Shown: one piece after another, positions 1 to 4,392 of the stretch | How positions within the stretch are numbered: position 1 is the first letter of the stretch | Layout: each line of letters begins with the position of its first letter | Assembly: GCA_005877345.1 (NCBI GenBank) | Contig: VBPR01000091.1 | Coordinates: 1 to 5,175, forward strand | Source: Nitrososphaerota archaeon | GTDB taxonomy: Archaea; Thermoproteota; Nitrososphaeria; Nitrososphaerales; Nitrososphaeraceae | DNA length: 5,175 nt | Direction: 5' to 3' | Translations under genes and position numbers: made by a program | The notes under the pieces: generated by a model | What the model was told of the DNA's origin: nothing | Databases searched by the model: none | What the model saw: only the letters and a program-made list of their open reading frames with translations

Positions 1-28
1 TATTTTTATTACTACAACATACCGCTTT

Positions 29-172
29 ATGACATTTAAAATCAGATATCAAGGTTATTCAACTTCATGTAAAGAGCGGTCGTTTCAAAGAACCCCTGAA
101 TTCGGACCAGTCATCAATTTTTATGTAGTTGGACAGTATTTCAAATTATACGATTTTCTTATAGCAAGTTAA
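29..172 (+). CDS. Possible 47-aa small protein or 3' end of a gene entering from the left
   Basis: An open frame runs from the window edge to a TAA at 170-172, with an ATG at 29-31. From that ATG it encodes 47 residues beginning MTFKIRYQGY and ending FLIAS, with an aromatic-rich second half (NFYVVGQYFKLYDF). TATTTTTA at 1-8 is centred about 25 bases before the ATG, the spacing seen at the leaderless genes further on, which would favour a complete small gene. Because the frame is also open to the edge, a C-terminal fragment of a longer gene cannot be excluded. I do not recognise the family. The opposite strand has a similarly protein-like but startless frame over the same bases, so coding here is uncertain. 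Confidence 0.3.
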   Translation: MTFKIRYQGYSTSCKERSFQRTPEFGPVINFYVVGQYFKLYDFLIAS

Positions 173-190
173 GACATTTTGTTATAACTA

Positions 191-198
191 TTATAAAG
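191..198 (+). promoter_or_regulatory. TATA box of the exported-protein gene
   Basis: TTATAAAG is centred about 30 bases before the ATG at 225, so transcription would begin a few bases before or at the start codon. No Shine-Dalgarno-like purine tract precedes the ATG, in keeping with a leaderless or nearly leaderless message. Confidence 0.55.
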
Positions 199-224
199 TT
201 TGAAGTCCTACGTAGATTTTGAAT

Positions 225-677
225 ATGAAATCATTAATTTTGGTAGCGACATTTGCTCTTTCATTGGTTATCGCGTATCCAATGATGAGTTTAGCACAGC
301 AAGAGCCAGAGACAGGAAGCCAGTCATCTTCTGGGTCACAGATTGAGGTCCCACTGAATTTCACTCTAAAAGCAAAGGGTGGAGAGAAAGCAAAAGAAGG
401 CCAAGAAAATAAGAGTATTACAGTGGATGTAACAATTCAGCAGGGTGAAGGCGGAAGCCCCACGAAGGTACCAGTAACAGCAGAAGTGTCAAATAATACT
501 AAGATGCAGGATGTCCAACTGTGTTCATCCATGAAAGAAGGAAAGGAATCGTGCCAGTCGTTAAAGGACTTCATTCCGAAACAAAATCAATCGTCCAGCG
601 GATCATCTGAAGAGTCATCAAAAGGCTCTAACAACGCTACTGACAACGGGAATAATAAAGGTAACGGTGGCAACTAG
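225..677 (+). CDS. Exported Ser/Gly/Asn-rich protein with signal peptide
   Basis: A 150-residue protein of unknown function that is predicted to be secreted or held at the cell surface. Residues 1-24 form a classic Sec signal peptide: MKS, a hydrophobic core LILVATFALSLVIAY, then SLA before QQ as a likely cleavage site. Residues 26-39 are a Ser/Gly/Gln linker. Residues 40-117 are the only region of ordinary complexity, with alternating residues that suggest beta strands and two cysteines (C100, C110) that could form a disulfide. Residues 118-150 are a Ser/Gly/Asn tail. Several N-x-S/T sequons (N45, N62, N90, N121, N137) could be N-glycosylated, as archaeal surface proteins often are. A TTG at 219 would add two residues, but the ATG suits the signal peptide and promoter better. 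Export is well supported; function is not known. Confidence 0.82.
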   Translation: MKSLILVATFALSLVIAYPMMSLAQQEPETGSQSSSGSQIEVPLNFTLKAKGGEKAKEGQENKSITVDVTIQQGEGGSPTKVPVTAEVSNNTKMQDVQLCSSMKEGKESCQSLKDFIPKQNQSSSGSSEESSKGSNNATDNGNNKGNGGN

Positions 678-706
678 GCAATTAACCTAGTTAAAACTAT
701 TTTTTT
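672..706 (+). terminator. Hairpin plus T-run that contains the stop codon
   Basis: AACTAGG (672-678) pairs perfectly with CCTAGTT (686-692) around a 7-base loop, and seven T follow at 700-706, with another T6 at 716-721. The TAG stop of the exported-protein gene lies inside the left arm. Archaeal termination mainly needs the T-tract, so the hairpin may instead mark or protect the 3' end of the message. Confidence 0.6.
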
Positions 707-738
707 AATTATTAATTTTTTGCCAGATAGTTAATCTC

Positions 739-912
739 TTAGTAATCCGACCCATTTTCTATTGCTTCGACAATATTTCCCTTCTTTAGTTCTGGTTTAA
801 TATCTGAATCTTTCTCTTTTTCAATTCTATCTAATAGTTTTTCTCAGTTTGATAACGTGATCTTAATAATGGTAGTTGAGATAATAGTGAAACTTCTACA
901 AATACCTATCAT
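739..912 (-). pseudogene. Small gene interrupted by an in-frame TGA
   Basis: Reading the minus strand from an ATG at 912-910, one frame runs 58 codons to a TAA at 741-739 with a single internal TGA at 846-844. The first 22 residues are beta-like (ICRSFTIISTTIIKITLSN). After the TGA come 34 strongly protein-like charged residues (EKLLDRIEKEKDSDIKPELK, then KKGNIVEAIENGSDY). The second part has no start of its own, which argues for one gene that acquired a stop, perhaps TGG to TGA, and not for two genes. Archaea of this group are not known to recode TGA. I do not recognise the family, and only translation over the short span supports the call. Confidence 0.4.
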
Positions 913-979
913 GTTTTTGATTTTATGAGATTAGCCGTAAAAATATTCGAAATGAATGCGTAAGAAAATTGAAGAATAA

Positions 980-1114
980 TTATGCTTCCATAGCATTTGG
1001 ATAGTATACTTTAGAAACAAGTTTATGATAGCAAACATTACATACGAAAATATCTAAAAATTGATTTAGAGAATGAAAATTTTTCTTACAATAGTTGCAT
1101 TTCATACTCTGCAT
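980..1114 (-). CDS. 44-aa zinc-binding protein with two CxxC knuckles
   Basis: A complete small gene encoding 44 residues. The motif MKCNYCKKNFHS is followed after 15 residues by FVCNVCYHKL, so four cysteines (C6, C9, C25, C28) make a CxxC-x15-CxxC zinc ribbon or treble-clef-like site, and histidines at 14 and 30 lie close by. The tail KVYYPNAMEA is short. Such single-finger proteins usually bind nucleic acid or serve as protein-protein adaptors; which applies here cannot be told. The ATG at 1114 is chosen because a minus-strand TATA-like box at 1142-1135 is centred about 25 bases upstream. An ATG at 1105 would remove only MQS. The paired cysteines and promoter spacing make a real gene likely despite its size. 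Confidence 0.66.
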   Translation of the reverse strand: MQSMKCNYCKKNFHSLNQFLDIFVCNVCYHKLVSKVYYPNAMEA

Positions 1115-1134
1115 TGTACAATTATGAATTTTAT

Positions 1135-1142
1135 CTTTTAAA
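1135..1142 (-). promoter_or_regulatory. TATA box of the 44-aa zinc protein
   Basis: On the minus strand TTTAAAAG is centred about 25 bases upstream of the ATG at 1114, predicting transcription from the start codon. The sequence just upstream contains an inverted array of TAGGT motifs, described as a separate feature. Confidence 0.5.
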
Positions 1143-1204
1143 TAGGTTTAGAATTTACAAAAATTGCAAAACCTAATTATAAATGTGGAAATTTTTACCT
1201 ATTT
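1140..1204. promoter_or_regulatory. Repeated TAGGT motif next to the zinc-protein promoter
   Basis: AAATAGGT (1140-1147) is repeated in inverted form as ACCTATTT (1197-1204), a perfect 8-base match. Between them AAACCTA matches TAGGTTT (1144-1150) in inverted orientation. Three copies of a TAGGT core therefore lie just upstream of the zinc-protein gene, and the first touches its TATA box. This could be an operator, or a structured region, or chance in AT-rich DNA. No regulator is known. Confidence 0.25.
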
Positions 1205-1245
1205 CGTTTGTTATTTATTATCTGTAGGACATAATTATTAATGCA

Positions 1246-1306
1246 ACTGGTTGGTCCGCTGGTTTTCTCACGGCTAACCAAGGTAGAGATCACTTTTCCC
1301 ATTAGT
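1246..1306 (+). repeat. Stem-loop element F, divergent member of the CTGGTGGG family
   Basis: ACTGGTTGG (1246-1254) can pair with CCCATTAGT (1298-1306) at eight of nine positions, two of them G-U. A separate local stem, TGGTTGGTC against GGCTAACCA (1271-1279), competes with it. The length (61 bases) matches element A, but the loop lacks the TTCAT motif, so membership is uncertain. TTATTTAT at about 1211 is a possible TATA box. Confidence 0.3.
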
Positions 1307-1324
1307 AGGCAAGTAGTATGCATC

Positions 1325-1373
1325 CTGGTGGGCCGATTTACCAATCTACGATTCATTAAGGTGACCCCACGAG
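1325..1373 (+). repeat. Stem-loop element E of the CTGGTGGG family
   Basis: CTGGTGGG (1325-1332) pairs with CCCACGAG (1366-1373) with one mismatch around a 33-base loop that carries GATTCATTAA, the conserved TTCAT in the same orientation as in the other copies. TTTTTAATAATT follows directly, like the TTTTAATAAT after element D. Confidence 0.5.
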
Positions 1374-1459
1374 TTTTTAATAATTATATAATCAGACTTT
1401 AACGATTTAATAATTTGTTGAGCATATTCTCATATAAACCCGTAACAACGAGTTATTTC

Positions 1460-1492
1460 TTGGTGGGTCTGTCTTCATTCTAGGCCCGTCAG
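1460..1492 (+). repeat. Stem-loop element D, short-loop member
   Basis: TTGGTGGGTCT (1460-1470) pairs along its whole length with AGGCCCGTCAG (1482-1492) if G-U pairs are allowed, around an 11-base loop with TCTTCATTC. The arms differ from those of A and C at several places while pairing is kept. CATATAAA at 1431-1438 is centred about 26 bases before the stem, a possible promoter for an RNA beginning at the stem. TGTTTTAATAAT follows. A gene remnant begins about 20 bases downstream. Confidence 0.55.
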
Positions 1493-1511
1493 TGTTTTAA
1501 TAATCTACTAA

Positions 1512-1637
1512 ATCTTTTATTATCTGAACAATATTCCTTGTCTTATCCATCCGATTCTTATGTCGATTATATTTGAACATTATAAGCAATTAACAAAAAT
1601 TGGAACTAACACAGCAAGGCCAAAAATATTAGAATAA
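1512..1637 (+). pseudogene. C-terminal remnant of a lineage-specific protein, copy 1
   Basis: An open frame from just after a TAA (1509-1511) to a TAA at 1635-1637 contains IPCLIHPILMSIIFEHYKQL and ends ARPKILE. The segment MSIIFEHYKQL is repeated exactly in the minus-strand remnant at 3586-3770, and the DNA matches at 38 of 43 positions there, so the two are paralogous. From memory, such MSI(I/V)F-H-YK segments occur in short uncharacterised proteins of ammonia-oxidising archaea, usually after an N-terminal half with KKDRKxFDEM. Here that half is absent; element D occupies the place. The only ATG (1560) would give 25 residues. The end overlaps tail-to-tail with the small minus-strand gene at 1629. 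Confidence 0.5.
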
Positions 1638-1730
1638 ATGGGTTTCATTATGACAATCACATGGACATTCTGCTAGTTGTTTAACTAAGTCTTCAGTAGA
1701 ATTCTCATGATCACATTTAGGACAATTCAT
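1629..1730 (-). CDS. 33-aa cysteine-rich putative zinc protein
   Basis: A complete small gene of 33 residues: MNCPKCDHEN, a helical EDLVKQLAE stretch, then CPCDCHNETH. The cysteines C3, C6, C22, C24 and C26 plus H8, H27 and H31 could bind one zinc ion (CxxC with CxC or CxCH) or more. The N-terminal MNCPKC is typical of zinc-ribbon proteins; the second half with CPCDCH is unusual for a standard ribbon, which normally ends CxxC. A minus-strand promoter with TTTTATAT is centred about 28 bases before the ATG, so the message should be leaderless. The role is unknown; DNA, RNA or metal binding are possible. The promoter and cysteine spacing make expression likely. Confidence 0.62.
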   Translation of the reverse strand: MNCPKCDHENSTEDLVKQLAECPCDCHNETHLF

Positions 1731-1754
1731 TTTATTATTTTTACCAATTACTAG

Positions 1755-1762
1755 ATATAAAA
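1755..1762 (-). promoter_or_regulatory. TATA box of the 33-aa cysteine-rich protein
   Basis: The minus strand reads GGAAATTTTATATC: TTTTATAT preceded by a purine stretch in the place of the TFB recognition element. It is centred about 28 bases before the ATG at 1730. This is one of the best-formed promoters in the window. Confidence 0.6.
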
Positions 1763-1903
1763 TTTCCTACCACAGAGAAATTCAATGATTATTTAGTAAA
1801 ACAATCAGAGTTTTATAGAGAATAACGTTACTAATTCATATATTCTTATAACATTCTACGTAAGCCGTTTTATAGTATGTAGTACATGTAAATACAATCT
1901 AAA

Positions 1904-1964
1904 CAACTGGTGGGAAATTGGTTGTTTCTTGTTCATTCAAACTATAAATTCCTCCCATCAGTTG
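1904..1964 (+). repeat. Stem-loop element A, best-formed member
   Basis: CAACTGGTGGGA (1904-1915) pairs at all twelve positions with TCCCATCAGTTG (1953-1964), one pair being G-U. The 37-base loop begins with a 21-base block (1916-1936, ATTGGTTG...GTTCAT) that is identical in element C. TTTTATAG at 1868-1875 could be a TATA box for a plus-strand RNA. The G-U pair forms only if the plus strand is the RNA. Function unknown. Confidence 0.65.
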
Positions 1965-2242
1965 CTAATTATTAACTTTAAAGATTTGGCTACTATAAAA
2001 ATATTTGTATTTCTAAGAACGTTATTGTAAAAATATCTCTATTCTTAGAAGGTAACATTAAGAAAATCTTAATTTATTCGTTGATATATAGTAATAGTAT
2101 TACTCTTCATACATTCACGGATCCGATCTTCCGAATATGAGGTTAATTGACGTCTAAAAGGTTATACTATTAATTAAATTGTGTTGAGTTTAAATCATTT
2201 TATAATTTGTTGGAGATAACATGGTAACGCAACCATTCATTA

Positions 2243-2291
2243 GGGCTGGTGGGTTATTGGTTGTTTGTGTCTTGTTCATTTCCACCAGTTC
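2243..2291 (+). repeat. Stem-loop element B
   Basis: CTGGTGG (2246-2252) pairs perfectly with CCACCAG (2282-2288), extended outward by GGG against TTC. The 27-base loop keeps ATTGGTTGTTT and CTTGTTCATT of elements A and C, with a small GTGT insertion between them. TTCTTTTG follows the stem. TTTTATAA at 2198-2205 is a possible TATA box. Confidence 0.62.
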
Positions 2292-2333
2292 TTTTGATTG
2301 ATTAAGTCTGAATGGTTATAATATAAAGTAATA

Positions 2334-2705
2334 TTAAAATAATTTACCACACTCCATGCAATGCTTGGCTTCTTTTGGATTTTCTTTTTTACAATCTGAA
2401 CATATCTTATTATCCTTATTCAAGTCCCTAATTACCGCATCATATGTCGCTTTACATGAGAGTGTAACGAACATTAAGAAGAAAGGATTAACCATTGTTT
2501 CAATTTTTGTTTCACCAGTTGATTCGTCCATAATTTCATTAATTAGAACAAAATTTGGATTGTCTTTATAGTCAAGATAATAATCGTTGGGTAATTTCTG
2601 ATAAATCTCAGTGAATTTGTCTAGTATTTTCTCTTTTAAAAAGGGCCCTTCCGGAAAAGTTTCATTAAACCATCTCGAGATTTCTTTATATCTATCTAAT
2701 TCCAT
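2334..2705 (-). CDS. Hypothetical protein with C-terminal zinc ribbon
   Basis: A soluble protein of 123 residues from the ATG at 2705. The N-terminal two thirds is mainly charged and helical (MELDRYKEISRWFNETFPEG, then FLKEKILDKFTEIYQKLP) and resembles no family I can name. A moderately hydrophobic stretch (VNPFFLMFVTLSCKATYDAV) is too polar to be a clear membrane helix. The last 24 residues form a zinc ribbon, CSDC at 102-105 and CMEC at 116-119, spaced as in the small ribbon domains found at the ends of many archaeal proteins, where they often mediate nucleic-acid or protein contacts. A TTG at 2759 would add 18 basic residues, and neither start has a strong TATA box, so the N terminus is uncertain. 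The gene stands alone between element B and the divergent Cys-rich gene. Confidence 0.8.
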   Translation of the reverse strand: MELDRYKEISRWFNETFPEGPFLKEKILDKFTEIYQKLPNDYYLDYKDNPNFVLINEIMDESTGETKIETMVNPFFLMFVTLSCKATYDAVIRDLNKDNKICSDCKKENPKEAKHCMECGKLF

Positions 2706-2929
2706 ATTTCTATATCTCTGAAGAAATCTGTACTTAATTACAGTTTTTGATTGATGCAATTTTTTTTACCCGCTAGTATGACTCGAGTTTTAGGGTTTAT
2801 GTATTGGTCTAGTCGAAGAACCCATTTAATTTGACCTAACAGAAAACATACTAGACACAATAAGGTTAAGTTAGAAAGGTTATAGCATTAGTTGATATTT
2901 GATTTTATGCCGTACTGGCTTTAGAATCC

Positions 2930-2937
2930 TTTTATAT
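2930..2937 (+). promoter_or_regulatory. TATA box of the six-cysteine secreted protein
   Basis: TTTTATAT is centred about 26 bases before position 2959. That predicts transcription from the CTG codon at 2959-2961, in frame with and 30 bases upstream of the first ATG (2989). The placement bears on the start choice for this gene. Confidence 0.55.
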
Positions 2938-2988
2938 CTAGCATGCTCAAAATAGATCCTGAAACAGATAATCCTATTCTTTTTAATA

Positions 2989-3198
2989 ATGAGCGTATCG
3001 CTTGCTATCCTCGGGGCTGTAACCATAACTCCATTGAATCTAGCACAAGAGACTTTTGCAATTAAAAAAAATTGCTCAGATAATAATGACTGCTGGTGTT
3101 ATGAATCGGAATCTGATCTATTTTGCTTTAGTAACAAAGATGAGTGTAACAAAAGACAGATGTCTGACATTTCCGGAATGACTGGTTGTTCCAATTGA
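2989..3198 (+). CDS. Small secreted protein with six cysteines
   Basis: The frame from the first ATG encodes 69 residues; it probably begins earlier. From this ATG the N terminus is hydrophobic but lacks positive charge (MSVSLAILGAVTITPLNLAQ). The frame is open upstream to a TAG at 2953, and reading from the CTG at 2959 adds LKQIILFFLI, which supplies the lysine and longer core of a normal signal peptide. The predicted transcription start also falls at 2959. The mature part begins near QETFAIKK and has six cysteines (C29, C35, C37, C46, C53, C67), with CWCYESESDLFCFSNKDEC at its centre. It is probably a disulfide-bonded exported miniprotein; from memory, similar CY...CF...EC patterns occur in small exported proteins of ammonia-oxidising archaea. 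Function unknown. No Shine-Dalgarno sequence precedes the ATG. Confidence 0.72.
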   Translation: MSVSLAILGAVTITPLNLAQETFAIKKNCSDNNDCWCYESESDLFCFSNKDECNKRQMSDISGMTGCSN

Positions 3199-3256
3199 CC
3201 GCCTAAATAATACTTGGGTCAGAAGAAGTTTATTAGATTTTAAGAACTAACATACT

Positions 3257-3352
3257 ATGAATGACAAAGCGTTACCGCCATATGAACTTACTAATAATAA
3301 ATCATTCGCTCAGAAAATTCAATCGTCAAAAAAAAGTTATATCAAAAATTAA
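3257..3352 (+). CDS. Possible 31-aa basic small protein
   Basis: An ATG at 3257 opens 31 codons to a TAA at 3350-3352, reading MNDKALPPYELTNNKSFAQK and then a Ser/Lys-rich end. TTTATTAG at 3229-3236 is centred about 25 bases upstream, as for leaderless genes here. There is no recognisable domain. The promoter spacing is its best support; an AT-rich chance ORF remains quite possible. Confidence 0.33.
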   Translation: MNDKALPPYELTNNKSFAQKIQSSKKSYIKN

Positions 3353-3393
3353 TTATAAAAATACTAATTGATTTTGTATTCTTTCTCGGGTTA

Positions 3394-3480
3394 ATTCACG
3401 ATTCAATATTTCATCAGTCGGTTGCAATATCGTGCACATTATTACACTGTGTCACACGATATTGCAATGTATACGTGAAT
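3394..3480. repeat. Large nested inverted repeat
   Basis: TTGCAATATCGTG (3422-3434) is repeated perfectly in inverted form as CACGATATTGCAA (3455-3467) around a 20-base spacer. A second, outer pair, ATTCACG (3394-3400) and CGTGAAT (3474-3480), encloses it. The 13-base arms are too long to be likely by chance. No T-run follows, so it is a poor terminator on the plus strand. It could be a dimeric-regulator site, a cruciform, or the core of a structured RNA. It lies about 35 bases upstream of stem-loop element C. Confidence 0.6.
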
Positions 3481-3515
3481 CTTATCTTTAATATTCATAC
3501 AACTAGCCTAAGCAC

Positions 3516-3582
3516 GACTGGTGGGACAATTGGTTGTTTCTTGTTCATCACACAACGCAATAAGTCTACCGCCCCATCAGTC
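3516..3582 (+). repeat. Stem-loop element C
   Basis: GACTGGTGGG (3516-3525) pairs at all ten positions with CCCATCAGTC (3573-3582), one pair being G-U. The 47-base loop holds the 21-base block identical to element A (3528-3548) and then an unrelated insert. CTTTAATA at 3486-3493 is a possible TATA box placed so that RNA would begin at the stem. The element ends three bases before the stop codon of the minus-strand remnant. Confidence 0.62.
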
Positions 3583-3585
3583 CCT

Positions 3586-3770
3586 TCAATTATCGAATAC
3601 TATTTTGCTTAATTGCTTGTAGTGTTCAAATATAATAGACATAACCATTGCATGAATTAAGACTGGTCTACAAGCCATACTACCTTATACAATCGTGAAT
3701 AAGAAAACATTTCATCAAAGATCTTTCTATCTTTCTTATCTAATCCTCTGTAATCAACATTAAAATTATT
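3586..3770 (-). pseudogene. Frameshifted gene remnant, copy 2 of the MSIIFEHYKQL family
   Basis: Two minus-strand frames together give one coherent protein. The first (3770 down to about 3686) reads NVDYRGLDKKDRKIFDEMFS and SRLYK before running to a stop at 3659-3657. The second (about 3684 to the TGA at 3588-3586) reads SMACRPVLIHAMVMSIIFEH and YKQLSKIVFDN. Loss or gain of a base near 3682-3686 would join them. The first frame has no start codon before the upstream TAA (3773-3771), so the 5' end is missing too. The second half matches the plus-strand remnant at 1512-1637 in protein and DNA. From memory, the combination DKKDRKxFDEM...RLY...MSIxFEHYK is a common uncharacterised protein type in Nitrososphaerota. 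A second-frame ATG at 3678 could express only 30 residues. Confidence 0.6.
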
Positions 3771-3787
3771 TTAAAAAGACCGATCAA

Positions 3788-3795
3788 TTTAAAAT
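3788..3795 (+). promoter_or_regulatory. TATA box of the PLAT-like gene
   Basis: TTTAAAAT is centred 26-27 bases before the ATG at 3818, so the message should start at the initiation codon. No Shine-Dalgarno sequence precedes the ATG. Confidence 0.58.
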
Positions 3796-3817
3796 ATGAC
3801 AAACACGTATTAAATTA

Positions 3818-4324
3818 ATGCATATTACGCAAATAATAGTTGATATCAAAACAGGCGATGCATCTGGTGCTGATGCTGATGGGCCAGTCTATTTAGGTGC
3901 GGGTTCACGTGAATTTAGATTGGCCAAAGAAGTAGATTCATTCAAGCGCGGTAACACAGATCATTTTGTTTTAGGAAGCACAGGTCCGGTAGGAGCAGCG
4001 AATGTTAGAAATCCAAAAGACAATGATCCACTGCAGCACATGAGGATAGAACTCCCTGATCTGCTAGGAACAAATGCGTTTATTACCGATCCTATTACAA
4101 TTCCTTACAATTCCCCATACAATGTATACATTAGATATGAATCTAATATCAAATGGTTTGTAGAAGCAGTAACAGTAAGAGTTTTAGGTGTTTATCCTCC
4201 TTCTACTCCAGATTTTGACGTGATTTTTCGAGTAAAATTCGGTATTACTCCTGCTGGTATCTGGTTAGGGGAAGATTTTGGAAAATTCCTGTACTTACAA
4301 CCAGCAGTGTCAACGGTGCCTTAA
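3818..4324 (+). CDS. PLAT/LH2-like beta-sandwich protein
   Basis: A 168-residue protein without a signal peptide, so probably cytoplasmic. Residues 4-125 show the pattern of a PLAT/LH2 domain: strand ITQIIVDIKTGD, the turn GADADGPVYLG (residues 17-27), EFRLAKEVDSFKRGNTDHF (32-50) where PLAT domains carry a phe-x-arg-gly and asp-x-phe pair, a central VYIRYE strand, and WFVEAVTVRVL (113-123) matching the closing WxLexVxV strand. Asp residues in the GADADG turn could bind calcium. PLAT domains usually bind lipid or protein surfaces and are often attached to lipases or lipoxygenases; here the domain makes up nearly the whole protein, with a 40-residue C-terminal extension (FDVIFRVKFGITPAGIWLGE). 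Its precise ligand is unknown. The start is supported by the TATA box 26 bases upstream. It stands alone on this strand. Confidence 0.8.
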   Translation: MHITQIIVDIKTGDASGADADGPVYLGAGSREFRLAKEVDSFKRGNTDHFVLGSTGPVGAANVRNPKDNDPLQHMRIELPDLLGTNAFITDPITIPYNSPYNVYIRYESNIKWFVEAVTVRVLGVYPPSTPDFDVIFRVKFGITPAGIWLGEDFGKFLYLQPAVSTVP

Positions 4325-4392
4325 CAATGACTTAGACGAAATCCTTTAGCAGTTTTTGCTGACTTTAAAGAATGTGTAAACTGAACCATCCT

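Larger units (their letters stand above)
1731..2333. other. Gene-poor stretch with stem-loops A and B
   Basis: No convincing gene was found in these roughly 600 bases. They contain stem-loop elements A and B, an inverted repeat TTCTAAGAA (2011-2019) / TTCTTAGAA (2042-2050), and a tight hairpin ATTAAGA (2057-2063) / TCTTAAT (2067-2073). A minus-strand frame at 2161-2069 reads protein-like (LTSYSEDRIRECMKSN) but has no start before a stop and is too short to call. It may be another gene remnant. Confidence 0.5.

Noticed and set aside
70..146. Minus-strand frame with LSNYIKIDDWSEFRGSLKR
   Set aside because: It has no start codon after the preceding stop and competes with a plus-strand frame that has a start and TATA-like spacing; too short to decide.
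1904..1964. Element A as a tRNA or tRNA-like gene, because of its acceptor-like stem, TTGGTTG and GTTCATTC
   Set aside because: There is no anticodon arm or D stem, and the GTTC block is far from the 3' arm instead of next to it; the loop length differs from copy to copy.
2069..2161. Minus-strand frame with LTSYSEDRIRECMKSN
   Set aside because: It is protein-like, but there is no start before the upstream stop, no recognisable family and only about 30 codons; at most an unidentifiable remnant.
2356..2571. 71-codon plus-strand ORF beginning MQCLASFGFS
   Set aside because: It lies antisense to the zinc-ribbon gene, whose CxxC pairs and composition are clearly the real coding signal; this frame is its shadow.
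2771..2833. Short plus-strand ORF with ATG at 2778 (MTRVLGFMYW)
   Set aside because: Only 18 codons, with no promoter at the expected spacing and no protein-like features.
1246..3582. The repeated stem-loops as a CRISPR array
   Set aside because: The copies are hundreds of bases apart, diverge in length and sequence, and have no regular spacers.
1325..3582. Stem-loops as ordinary intrinsic terminators
   Set aside because: Elements A and C have no T-run after the stem, several do not follow a plus-strand gene, and the loop sequence is conserved, which terminators do not need.
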